This document shows, one piece after another, positions 39,476 through 48,829 of a stretch of DNA of 64,000 nt. Positions within the stretch are counted from its first letter, which is position 1. The number at the start of each line of letters is the position of its first letter. The notes beneath the pieces are model-generated. The model was not told where the DNA came from. It did not search any database and saw only the letters and a program-made list of their open reading frames with translations. The position numbers and the translations under genes are program-made. This DNA is from Streptomyces sp. 3214.6 (GTDB lineage Bacteria; Actinomycetota; Actinomycetes; Streptomycetales; Streptomycetaceae), in assembly GCF_900129855.1 (NCBI RefSeq), contig NZ_LT670819.1, positions 1,798,001-1,862,000 of the forward strand. Reading direction: 5' to 3'.

Positions 39476-41176
39476 ATGGGCGAGATCAACGCCGGTCAGG
39501 CCATCGTCAATGCCCTGCGGGCCGAGGGTGTCAGCCATGTGTTCGGCATGCCGGGCGGCCATGTCCTGCCCCTCTACGACGCCATCCACCGCACGCCCGG
39601 CATCAGCAGCTTCCTGGTTCGCCATGAGCATCACGCGGCGGCCATGGCGGCGGCGTACGCCCAGCTCACCGGCGAGCCCGCCGTGGTCCTGGTCACCGCC
39701 GGACCGGGCGTCACCAACACCCTCACCGCGGTCGCGGAGGCATACGTCGGGGCCCTGCCCATGATCGTGCTCGGCGGCCGCGGCGCCACGGCGACCGCGC
39801 ACCGGGGCGCCAGCCAGGAGGTCGCCACCGACCAGGTGTTCGCCCCCGTCACCAAGTGGTCGGTCCGGGTCGACCGGGCCGACCTCCTCACCGACGTCCT
39901 GCGGCAGGGTTTCGCCCGCGCCCGCGGCGGCAGGCCGGGCCCCGTCCTGATCGACATCCCGCGTGACCTGCTGACCCTCGACGTCCCCGACAAGCCGTAC
40001 CTGCCGGTCGGCCCGCCCGCCCGGCTCGCCGCCGATCAACCGGCCGTCGACGCCGCGGCAGCGGCCCTCGCCGCTGCCCGCAGCCCGCTCCTCGTCGCGG
40101 GTGGCGGAGTCGCCTCCTCCGGCGCCTTCGACGAACTGCGCGCCCTGGCCGAACGCCTGTCGGCCCCCGTACTGACCAGCCTCGCCGGACGCGGCAGCCT
40201 CCCCGACGACCACCCCCTCGCGGCCGGTGGCCTCGGCGCCCACCGCAACCCCGTCGCCAAACGGCTGCTCGCCGAGGCGGACGTGGTCCTCGGCCTCGGC
40301 ACCCGCTTCGAGGAGATGGAGACCAACTGGCAGCCCACCGCCCTCCCGTCCCCCGACGCCACCTACATCCAGGTCGACATCGACCCGGCCGAACTGGGCC
40401 GCGCCATCCCGGCCCACGTCCCCGTCAACGGCGACATCAAGAGAGTCCTGGAGCAACTGCTCACCGCCCTGCCCGAGGACACACACGCCTCCCCCGGCCG
40501 CACGGAGCGCCTCCTCCAGGACATCACCGCCCTCAACGCCGCCGTCGACCGCATGGCACTCGACGACAGGGCCCCGATCCATCCCGCCCGCGTCATCCGC
40601 ACCGCCCGCTCCGTCTTCCCCCGCGACACCGTCCTCGGCGTCGACGTCGGCGCCCTCGCCCAGCACATCGGCGGCGCGTTCCCCTTCTTCCGCGTCTACC
40701 AACCGCGCTCCGTCATCACCCCGTCCAGCTTCTACGGCATGGGGTTCGCGGCCGCCGCCCTGCCCGCCGCCCGCCTGGTCCACCCGCGGCGGCCCGCCCT
40801 GTGCTTCGTCGGCGACGGTTCCTTCCAAATGGTCATGAACATCGTGCCGATGGCCGCCCAGTACGGACTCGCAGTCACCTGGTGCGTGCTCAACGACGAC
40901 GCCCTCGGCTCCATCCGGGACCTCCAGGAACACACCTACGGCAACCGCATCCAGGACACCGAGTTCCCCTTCCAGCCCGACTTCGCCCGCCTGGCCGAGG
41001 CCTGCGGCGCGTACGGCGAACGCGTCGACGACCCGGCCGCCGTACCTGACGCCCTGAAGCGCGCCCTCGCGGAGAACGCGGCCGGCCGCCCCGCCGTCCT
41101 GGACTTCGCCGTCGCGCGCACCCGGCTCGCGCAGACCAAGGAGCACTACTTCACGACCTACCCGCAGGACGAGTGA
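39476..41176 (+). CDS. ThDP-dependent enzyme, acetolactate synthase/decarboxylase type
   Basis: A 566-residue three-domain ThDP enzyme: N-terminal VFGMPGGHVLPLYDAI, activating Glu in FLVRHEHHAAAMAAAYAQ, LVTAGPGVTNTLTAVAEA, then the ThDP/Mg motif GDGSFQMVMN...CVLNDDALGSIRD. Overall it resembles the acetolactate synthase catalytic subunit family, but no small subunit gene follows. Together with the aldehyde dehydrogenase it may decarboxylate or ligate an aromatic 2-oxo acid. Specificity cannot be read from sequence. Confidence 0.85.
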   Translation: MGEINAGQAIVNALRAEGVSHVFGMPGGHVLPLYDAIHRTPGISSFLVRHEHHAAAMAAAYAQLTGEPAVVLVTAGPGVTNTLTAVAEAYVGALPMIVLGGRGATATAHRGASQEVATDQVFAPVTKWSVRVDRADLLTDVLRQGFARARGGRPGPVLIDIPRDLLTLDVPDKPYLPVGPPARLAADQPAVDAAAAALAAARSPLLVAGGGVASSGAFDELRALAERLSAPVLTSLAGRGSLPDDHPLAAGGLGAHRNPVAKRLLAEADVVLGLGTRFEEMETNWQPTALPSPDATYIQVDIDPAELGRAIPAHVPVNGDIKRVLEQLLTALPEDTHASPGRTERLLQDITALNAAVDRMALDDRAPIHPARVIRTARSVFPRDTVLGVDVGALAQHIGGAFPFFRVYQPRSVITPSSFYGMGFAAAALPAARLVHPRRPALCFVGDGSFQMVMNIVPMAAQYGLAVTWCVLNDDALGSIRDLQEHTYGNRIQDTEFPFQPDFARLAEACGAYGERVDDPAAVPDALKRALAENAAGRPAVLDFAVARTRLAQTKEHYFTTYPQDE

Positions 41177-41226
41177 TCGTGGCCCGCCTCGGGCCCTCCG
41201 AAGCGGGCGCCTTCCAGGGCTCCTTG

Positions 41227-42094
41227 TCAGCCCGCGTCGGGGATCCAGCTGCCGTGGAAGCCGAGGGGGACCCGGGCCGGCAGATGGACGGTGGCCACGG
41301 GGGCCGCGGTGACGTCCTGGGCCGCCAGGATCACCAGGTCGGTGGCGGAGCCGCTCGGGGTCATGGACGAACACCAACAGATAGCCGTCGTCCTCGGCGC
41401 CACCGGCCGCGGGCACGAAGACCGGCTCGGCGAGCGTCGCGGCCCTGCCGAACGTGCGGATCTCCTGGGTCCCGCGGTGGAGATCGTGCTTGATCAACCG
41501 GTTGGAGAACGCGTCGTCAGGGAGCTGCTCGAGTTCAAGGGTGCTGGCACAGGACTCGATCAGATCGGTGGTGGCCGCCGTGTAGCCGTAGCGGTACGGC
41601 AGCGAGATCAGCCGGTCGTTGATCCGGGGGAACTCCTGCGGTCGGTCGTCGAGGCGCTGCACAGTGGCCTTCCCCGCGGCCGGGTCGAGGGTGGGCGGTC
41701 CAGGGCGGGCGTGCCGTGGCCTTCGATGGAGCCGGTGGCTTTGGACATCATCCTCGGGTGGGTGACCACGTCCAGAACCACGCGCTCCCTGTCGTCGTAG
41801 GCGTTCAGCGTGTGGAAGATCCATACGGGATCCACATCGACCCACCGCACGTCGGCCGCGATTCCCGCCCGCGGCATCACCCCTATGCGGGCCTGGTGCG
41901 CGTCGTTCCACTCGTAGGGAACCGGCGCGCCGCGCAGGGCGGCCTCGCGGCTGAAGGTGACCGGCAGGTCGTAGATGAGGACGTGGTTCTGGGTCAGGGC
42001 GAAGTCGTGCATCATCGCGCCTGACGGCACGGAGATGTTTTCGCTGCGGGTGACCCGGCCCTCGGGGCCGACCACGTGATAGGAGACCTAGCAA
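41227..42094 (-). pseudogene. Carotenoid/lignostilbene oxygenase family, degraded fragment
   Basis: On the minus strand, MMHDFALTQNHVLIYDLPVT, VDPVWIFHTLNAYDDRERVV, then in another frame EFPRINDRLISLPYRYGYTA and EPVFVPAAGGAEDDGYLL, and in a third frame VPLGFHGSWIPDAG, are the ordered C-terminal two-thirds of an iron-dependent carotenoid cleavage oxygenase. Iron-ligand His residues in MMHDFA and WIFHTLN are present. At least two frameshifts (near 41690 and 41340) and loss of the N-terminal third at about 42090 inactivate it. Bacterial relatives cleave lignostilbenes to vanillin, which would suit the nearby aldehyde dehydrogenases. Confidence 0.82.
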
Positions 42095-43484
42095 GCGAGG
42101 CGAATAATGGCGCTTCGCTTCGGCCGTTCGCCGTACCGCCGGAAGGAGCTCGACTGCACATCACCGTCCATGCCCCTGGTCTGGTGGCCCTCGGTGATCT
42201 GCAACAGGAGCTCACGGTCTACCCAGGACGCGACTCGGACGTCGTCCGCTTCGGACTGCGGACAGCAGCCCCCGGCGTGCACCGCGTGACAGCACCGGCC
42301 TTCCGAGGCGGCACCTTTCTCGGAGAGGTGCACTGTCAAATCTCGGTCGAGGACGGCGGACCGACCAGGGACGGCCGTACGCAGACCGCCCTCCTGCCCA
42401 CCTTGGCCTTCGAGCCCGGAGAAGTCACGCTGCAGGTGCTGGAGAAGGACCGGCGGGCCGGCACCTTCACTTTCCAATTGCTCAGTGCCGACTGCCATCC
42501 GCCGGAGGTCTTCAGTTTCCGCGCTGGGGACCCCCGAGAAGCGACCCGGCAGATCTTCGAGGAACTGAAGCGGGCCGCCAAGGCGGCCGCCGACGGTGAC
42601 CGCAGCGTGCACCCGGACAAGCTTCGACGGCGCCTGCGCGCTCACGGAGTTCAGCTGTGGACTTCCGCCGTCCCGGAAGCGGTACAGCACCAGTTCTGGG
42701 AAGAGGTGGATCGGATCACCGCGTTCACTGTCCTCGGGGAGCAGGACATCGTTCCCTGGGAACTCATGTACCCGCTGAACGAGGGACGCGAGGACAGCGG
42801 CTTCCTGGCGGAGTGGCTCCCGGTAGTCCGCCGCGTGTTCGACCAGGAACGGGTCGGAAGTATCGCACTGCCCAACACGGCCTTCGTCGTACCCCCCAAC
42901 TCGCCGCCCGACGCCCACGACGAAGTCGACGTGCTGAGGGCCAGCCTCGGCGCCGAGGTCGTCGACAGGGGAGTGCTCACCGATGGCGAAGCCCTGGGAG
43001 AGCTGATCGAAGGGCTATGCGGGGCTACTTCACTTCGCATGCCACAACTCGTTCAGTGGTGCGGGCTCCCGTGTGCGGATGGCGGATGGTGCCTTTGATC
43101 CGATCGACCTCGCTGCAGCGGCCCAACTGCGCAGTCTGCGCCCATACGGCCCGCTGGTGTTCTTCAACGCCTGCCGCAGCGCCGGCGAGATCGACTGGTT
43201 CGGCGCAAGCCTGGGGGGCCTCGCAGTTCCTGCAGGCCGGTGCCGGGGCGTTCGTTGGAACGCTCTGGCCGGTACGGTCCCAGTCCGCACTGATGTTCGC
43301 CGACGCCTTCTATCGCCAACTCGTCCTGAAGAAGCAGCCACTCGGACAGGCCTCGCTGGCCGCACGTCGAGCCATTAGCGATCAGGACGGTGACCCGACC
43401 TGGCTCGCCTATTCCGTCTACGGCAGCCCGGCCGCCACCGCACACACCACCACTCCCGGAAGTATCGGCGTCAGAAACTCTTGA
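42076..43484 (+). pseudogene. CHAT-domain (caspase-like peptidase) protein, frameshifted
   Basis: The first frame (to about 43015) has a beta-rich N-terminal part, then EQDIVPWELMYPLNEGRED and SGFLAEWLPVVRR, typical of the region before the CHAT core. A frame change near 43020 gives LLHFACHNSFSG (catalytic His) and PLVFFNACRSAGEID (catalytic Cys). A second change in a run of six G near 43210 gives QFLQAGAGAFVGTLWPVRSQ to the C-terminus. CHAT proteins are caspase-like peptidases used in conflict and cell-death systems. The 5' end abuts the broken oxygenase, so the native start is probably lost. Two single-base indels could also be sequencing errors. Confidence 0.78.
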
Positions 43485-43498
43485 GGGAGCCGCAGAAC

Positions 43499-44815
43499 AT
43501 GGACGATTCGGTCTTCGTCATCCACGGCGTGGCCAACCGTGACCAGCAGGGCTTCGCAGCTATGGTCGCCGACCTGCAGACCGCGTCCGGCCTCGACATG
43601 GTGCCGGTCTATTGGGGCGACCTGGGAGCCGACGACCGGTTCATCACGGCCGCGCTGCCTACCCGCCGCGCCGCCGTCCCCGGCGCCCACAAGGACAGTG
43701 GACTGCGCGACGCTGATGAACCACCGAGCGTCGCCCTGCCCGAACCCGTGCTCGTGTCGGCCCTGGCGTCACAACCCGAGGTCCCCGAGCAGTGGCCGCA
43801 GGTGGAGGCCGCCGTGCGTGAGCGGCTGGCGCGCGACGAGCTGCAATTCGGTTCATCGGGGCTACGGCACGCCCCGCTTCGAGAAGACCCGGAGGACGCC
43901 CTCGAGTATCTGGCCGAGGAATGGCCCAAGACGGAATGGCTGCGGCGCACCGACGCCCCTCTCCTGCTCTTCGAAACGAGCCGTTCCCTGGCCGAGGCCC
44001 TCATCGAGGCCGCCGATCTCTGGGCCGACGGCGGTGGCTCCTACGACGGACTGCGGGCCAGCGACGGAGACGCGGGACGGCTGCGGACACTGGTACGCAA
44101 TCGACTGCGCGGCCTGGACCGGGTGGCGGGAGCCGCGATCCAGGCGGCGGCCGGGCGCCTGGATCCCACGCTGCGCACCGAGTTCGGGCCCGGGACCACC
44201 CAGCTCCTGGGGGACGTCCTGGTTTACCAGCGCCACCTGCGGCACGGCGAGTCGCAAAACGTCACGGACAACATCGCCGGGGCCGTGCCGAACGCTTCGC
44301 TGACCGAGCGAGGCCATGAGCAGGCCGCCCTCGCGGCCCGGCCCCTGGTCGGCGAGCGGATCGGCGCGGTCTACTCCAGCACGGCCTTGCGCGCACAGCA
44401 GACAGCCCAGCCGCTTGCCACCGCCGCCGGCGTCGATGTCCAGGTCCTGCCCGACCTCGTGGAGGTCGGCATCGGCAGGCACGAGGGAAGCAGCAACCCC
44501 GCCGTCCGACGGCAGACCGCCGACGTGCTCAGCTCCTGGGTGGTCGACAACGACCTGACACAGCAGGTCGCGGACGGCGAGACCGGCCTCGCGGTCACGG
44601 CCCGCATGAGCAAGGTGTTCCAGGTCATCGCCGAGCAGCACCGGGGCGAGACCGTCGCCGTCGTCGGCCACGTCGCCAGCCTCACCGTCGCACTCGGCCA
44701 GCTCTGCACCGTGGGAGCCGCTGTCTGGGGCACACCCCTGCCCCACGCGCAGCCCTTCCTCATCGAATGGCACGGCTCCACCTGGTGCTGCCCCTCATGG
44801 CCAGAAGCGAACTGA
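43499..44815 (+). CDS. Two-domain protein: alpha/beta-hydrolase-like N-terminus fused to histidine phosphatase
   Basis: A 438-residue protein. The first ~240 residues start VFVIHGVANRDQQGFAAMV, which looks like the opening of an alpha/beta-hydrolase-type domain. The last ~190 residues are a histidine phosphatase/phosphoglycerate-mutase domain: LRHGESQNVTDN with the phospho-His, LTERGHEQAALAA, YSSTALRAQQTAQPLA, and VAVVGHVASLTVAL with the second His. ATG 43499 follows GAGGGAG, and an in-frame TTG lies six codons upstream. It begins 14 bp after the CHAT gene. The role of the fusion is unknown; it may process a small molecule or phosphoprotein in the same system. Confidence 0.7.
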   Translation: MDDSVFVIHGVANRDQQGFAAMVADLQTASGLDMVPVYWGDLGADDRFITAALPTRRAAVPGAHKDSGLRDADEPPSVALPEPVLVSALASQPEVPEQWPQVEAAVRERLARDELQFGSSGLRHAPLREDPEDALEYLAEEWPKTEWLRRTDAPLLLFETSRSLAEALIEAADLWADGGGSYDGLRASDGDAGRLRTLVRNRLRGLDRVAGAAIQAAAGRLDPTLRTEFGPGTTQLLGDVLVYQRHLRHGESQNVTDNIAGAVPNASLTERGHEQAALAARPLVGERIGAVYSSTALRAQQTAQPLATAAGVDVQVLPDLVEVGIGRHEGSSNPAVRRQTADVLSSWVVDNDLTQQVADGETGLAVTARMSKVFQVIAEQHRGETVAVVGHVASLTVALGQLCTVGAAVWGTPLPHAQPFLIEWHGSTWCCPSWPEAN

Positions 44816-44838
44816 CGCACCGCAGCCCAGACGACCCA

Positions 44839-44862
44839 ATCCACAAGTCTTGACTATTGCTC
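44839..44862 (+). repeat. Solo copy of an IS256-type terminal sequence
   Basis: ATCCACAAGTCTTGACTATT (then GCTC) matches the right terminus of the IS256-family element at 53316-55024 except at two positions. No other part of that element is present here, so it is an end left behind by deletion or a related site. Confidence 0.6.
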
Positions 44863-45021
44863 GTCGCTGCCCTCCACTTCTCCGGCAGGGGGAGCATCGT
44901 GGTGATACGGCCCTACTCAGGCGCAGGAGCGGACCTAACAACGGCTGCTGGCACTGGCGCCCGACTCGGTGAAGAGGATCAGCCCGTACGTGCACCGGGA
45001 GAAACCATGACGGTGCAACGG

Positions 45022-45519
45022 TCAGCTCGGCCGAACAATGTCTGGAGGGGGAAGGAGAAGCCCTGCGGGTAGAGCGGTCAGCACCAAGTCGTCGAACTGG
45101 GGTGGCGAATCCCACGAGGCGACAGAATGGAAGTCCACGCTGCCGCTGGGGAACGTCACGCCGTGGAGGCTGACCTCTCCGCCAGAGAACGTCGCATCAT
45201 CAAACTTGACCGTACTGCCGGAGAACACCGCGTCATCGAAACTGACCTCGCTGCCGGAGAACGTCGCGCGGGTGAACCGGACCCCCTTCATACGGCATGG
45301 ACCGTATTACCACTGTTGCTTGGCACGGGGGTCCTCGATCTCGTTGTCTGTCGCGATATGGCCATGCTCCTGATAGGGCATCTCGTCCGGGTGCCGTTCG
45401 AGCCTGGTGCGCCGCCAGGCCGCGTCGAAAGAGAGATTGCCCTGGCTCGCCCGGGCGAGTTGCCACGCCCGCCAGCTCGTCCAGGGCGAGAGGAGCCATC
45501 GCCACACTGACGTACTCAC
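45022..45519 (-). pseudogene. Pentapeptide-repeat protein with an in-frame stop
   Basis: From GTG 45519 the frame reads VSTSVWRWLLSPWTSWRAWQ to NEIEDPRAKQQW and then meets TAA (45307-45309). In the same frame it continues from ATG 45291 as VRFTRATFSGSEVSFDDAVF, STVKFDDATFSGGEVSLHGV, a right-handed beta-helix repeat of the A/F-x-x-x-x type, ending at 45022. The residues on both sides of the stop look like one protein, so TAA is probably a nonsense mutation. Alternatively there are two small genes (70 and 89 codons). It follows the unknown gene 45566-46332 on the same strand. Confidence 0.6.
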
Positions 45520-45565
45520 CGGACCACCACGTCTGCGAGGCCGAGGCAGATACCAGCCGTCCCCC

Positions 45566-46332
45566 TCACGACTCGCCCTCCGGCTGGGTGGCGGCGTGCC
45601 CGTTGACCAGGGCTTGTGCCTTCGCGGCGTGGTGTGGCCTCTGGGCGCTGTCCATGCCGGCGGCCAAAAGCGTGTACACATGCGCTTTTGGGTGTGGTCA
45701 GGGAAGCTGGCGAGGAACTCGCGCAGTACTTCGACGGCCTCGTGCTCGACGCTCCGCTCGTCCTCGGGGCGATACCGGGCGAATACCTCCGCGACCACGT
45801 TTGCATCGTCAGCCAAGCGCACAAGTTGCGACCAGTCGGCATTGTCCCGCTCGATCCATCGTGCCAACAGGGCTGCGGGATGGGCCAGTTCGGCAGCGAG
45901 TGCGCCGGTCTTCTGCAGCCGCAGGGTGTCGGTCACGGCCTGTCGGCGCTGAGCGGCCAGCAGCGCTGCCACGGCGGCCCGGTCGTCCGGTAGCAGGTCG
46001 AGGGTGAGCTTGGCCTTGAACTCGATGAGAGGGTCGGTGGGCAGCTGACGTACTCGGCCGAGGTGCTGGCCGCAGATGTCCCGCGCCGAGGCGAGGTCGG
46101 CCGGGTCACAGGTCTTCGAGACCTTGCTCGCGGCGTCCCTGAGTGTGGTGCGCACGGCTCCTGCGATCTCCTCGACGAGGCTGGGGTAGGGCGGCTCAGT
46201 GAGCACGGTCGCCGTGATCCGGGCGGTGAAGCCGATCCCGGGACAGGCGCTGCGCAGGCGGACCTCGAACCGGGTCAGACCGCGCTGTACCGCTTTGCGC
46301 GCACGGCGGCGCGACCATCGGGTGGAAGTCAT
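45566..46332 (-). pseudogene. Unknown helical protein, frameshifted near its end
   Basis: ATG 46332 opens a frame of about 215 residues (KFEVRLRSACPG-type start, then ARITATVLTEPPYPSLVEEI, DPLIEFKAKLTLDLLPDDR, ARWIERDNADWSQLVRLADD). Near 45690 coding character moves to the -1 frame, HVYTLLAAGMDSAQ...ALVNGHAATQPEGES, ending at a TGA at 45566. The change is explained by loss of one C in a CCCAAAA run. No family is recognised. It starts 3 bp after the stop of the P-loop gene and so was co-expressed with it. Confidence 0.55.
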
Positions 46333-46335
46333 CGG

Positions 46336-48401
46336 TCAGGACTCCGCCGACGCGCGCTCGTGTGCGGTGATCAAGGAGGAGAGCGTCGGAGGCAGCCGGA
46401 GGTCCTTGCGCAGTTCGATGACCGCTTCGCCGTCGGCCACTCCGGGTTCCCCGAAGATGAGCGCGGCGACTGGGGAGGCGACCAGATGGCCCAGCATGAT
46501 CTGGTTGAGAAGGTCCGTCAGGAGCTCGGTCGGCATGTCCGCCGCCTTTCGCGCCTCGGCCCAAGCGGTCAGCAACTGCCGGCATTCAGCTTCGACCCGG
46601 GTGTCGGCCAAGGCCGCGTTCCAGCCGTCCAGGAGCGCTTCCTTGATGTCTTCCTTCTGTTCGGCCGCCGCGAGCATGACTTGCAGAACGTACGGGTCCA
46701 CCCGCGGATCCAGCAGCGACAGGAAGGCCCGATGTCCGGCCAGGTGCTTCTTCTCAGTGGCCCATTTGATGACGGTGCTCCACACCCGCGGCAGCTGGCC
46801 GTCGCGTGCCGCGATGTCCCGCAGCGCATCCTGCGCTGCCTGCACGGCCTCGTCCGTCTCAGACCGGTCGAGGATGTGCCTCAGGCGCACGAGGGCCTGA
46901 CGTGGGTAGTGCTCGGCGAACTCGCCCTGGCAGACCAGTGCCACGACGGTCGCGACGGCCTCCGATTCGTCCTGAGCTGAGTCCAGGAGCAGGGCACGGA
47001 CCTGGACGCCCAGTGTGTCCGCTTCGGCGGCGACTGTCAGGACACGGGCGATCAACTCACGGTGCTCCGTGCTGTCGGCGCCTTTGTCGATCCAGGCGTG
47101 GATCTGCTTGACGACACGGATGTCGTTCTCCGCGACGGCCAGTTCGACCAGAAGGTCGCCGATGGCGGCCAGCCGGTCGGCCCCGGGGCCCTTGGGCGCT
47201 GTGAGGGTGTCCAGCCACTGCAACAGATGGGGGTGGATGTCAGCCCGCTGCTGCCACAGGTGGAGCAGGACGGCACGTGCGTAGCCGGATTTGTGATCGA
47301 GGGAGACCGTCCTTCCGTTGACCTCTGCGCCCATCTTCGTCAGTCGGGTGGTCAGATCGGGTCCGGTAAGGATGGTGCGGACGTCCGTTTCCGGATCATC
47401 GCCCAGCAGCGCTCGGGCGCTGTTCTGGATGGTGAGCGCATCCTTGCCGTTGAGGAACAGGGACGCGATGAGCAGGGCACGGTCCTCGGGCTTGTCCTCG
47501 GTCTCCCTGAATACGTTCTTTACGGCCGTGCGCCACTCCCGGAAGGAGCCGAGGGCGTTCTTGAGGCCATCCGGCGAGTCGTCCGCGGAGGCAAGCTTGG
47601 CGGCCAGTCGGGCAGCATCGTCGGGACGACTGCTGTCGGTCAGCAGATGCCCAGCCTCGCCGGCAGAGCCTTCCTCCGTCGGCGTGGTGAGCCAGCGGAT
47701 TCTGTCAGGAAGGTGGTGCACGTACTCCAGGTGCGACCTGGCCACGCGGTGCGGGGAGGGTCGGGCCGTGGCGCGGGCGACAACGCTGGCGACACGCCCT
47801 CGGGCCAGCCGTGTTCGTCGGCGATCACGACGAGGAAGGAGCCCGAGAACTTCAATTCCTCGGCGTAACTCACCAGTTGCTGGGCGACGAGACCGGGCTT
47901 GTGCCAGGAACTGATCTCCGCGGCCACGTCCAGCAGGTAGCACGTTCCCGGCTCGTCGGGCAGCTCGGTGATATCCGGTAAGCCTGGCCTTTCCCAGTCT
48001 GGCGCGATCGACTGGAGCTTCAGCGCCTTGCCCCCGGAGCGCTCCTCCGCTTGCGAGACCTCCCACAATGCCTTGATGCCGGCAGCGCGTTTGCCGTACC
48101 CGGAAGGCCCGGCGATGACGGCCAGCCGCGGCCCGCCCCCGGTAAGCCGCTCGATCGCGTCGGATGCCGTCCGCACCCTTTCGTCGCGCACGCTCAGCTC
48201 CACCCACGCCCGGCGTACGGCGCGGAGTTCGCTCTGCGGGATGTCGGTGACCGGCAGCGGTGGTTTCCTCGTCATCGTGACGGAGCCCGCGGCTACGATG
48301 ATCTTCGAGTTCTGGTTCCCGCGGATCTGCACTTGCTGGCCGGGCGTCGGTGGGACGCCGGGTGGGGGCGGCACGGCCCCGTGAGCGGTCTCCTCGCTCA
48401 C
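46336..48401 (-). pseudogene. P-loop NTPase-like conflict protein, frameshifted
   Basis: From GTG 48401 the frame reads a low-complexity start, then GNQNSKIIVAAGSVTM, then LAVIAGPSGYGKRAAGIKAL. That is a Walker-A-like loop in which the usual Ser/Thr after GK is Arg. The Asp in GTCYLLDVAAEI and LVVIADEH follow. Near 47797 a two-base insertion (GTGT) throws the frame out; the adjacent frame carries on ASVVARATARPS and SHLEYVHHLPDRIRWL through a long helical region (about 470 residues) to 46336. The helical tail resembles repeat-type sensor regions of STAND-like proteins, but no named family is evident. It overlaps the small gene upstream by 4 bp. Confidence 0.65.
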
Positions 48402-48829
48402 CGGCTCTGCTCCGGTGAGCGGTAGTGGAAGCCACCCGAGGCATTGATGTCGCCGTTGGAGATGACGACCATGCTCTCGGTGTTGTGGTGCACACTCGTC
48501 CGCGCCCCGTCACCGTTGTCTGCTCCCTTGACCTGGTCAATCAGGTCCTGCAGCTCCTGGACTGCGTCGGGATGCTTCCTCAGGAATACCGCCAACTGCA
48601 TTTCCAGCTCGCTTCGCAGCTGTTGTTCCACCGACCCGCGTTCACTGGCCGCGCTGTCGAGGAGTTGCTGCCGTGACGAGTCGACCAGCTGCAGTTCCTG
48701 TTCAGCGCTCTCCTCACCACCACGCCGGAAGAGCCGGGCGACAGCAGCCCGCACGGAATCCCACGTGCTCTTGGCCATCTCGGTGACCAGAGCTCCGGCT
48801 CCCACGCCCGCGACTTGCATGATGTCCAA
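48398..48829 (-). CDS. Small protein with coiled middle and Gly/Asn-rich C-terminal motif
   Basis: A 143-residue protein of unknown function. There is a short Gly/Ala N-terminal segment (VAGVGAGALVTEMAKSTWDS), a charged helical middle (about residues 45-105) that could form a coiled coil, and a C-terminal tail TESMVVISNGDINASGGFHY. The tail resembles short Gly/Asn/His-rich motifs found in many Streptomyces conflict proteins. The next gene (P-loop protein) overlaps its stop by GTGA and carries a comparable motif at its own N-terminus, suggesting that the two proteins interact. Confidence 0.6.
   Translation of the reverse strand: MDIMQVAGVGAGALVTEMAKSTWDSVRAAVARLFRRGGEESAEQELQLVDSSRQQLLDSAASERGSVEQQLRSELEMQLAVFLRKHPDAVQELQDLIDQVKGADNGDGARTSVHHNTESMVVISNGDINASGGFHYRSPEQSR

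Noticed and set aside
38591-42094. Nearly 1,170-codon minus-strand open frame
   Set aside because: Only its first part, in the oxygenase relic region, has meaning. The rest is antisense to the aldehyde dehydrogenase and ThDP enzyme.
44857-45072. Small plus-strand open frame after the phosphatase fusion
   Set aside because: It overlaps the pentapeptide gene end on the other strand, has no clear ribosome-binding site and no similarity that I recognise.
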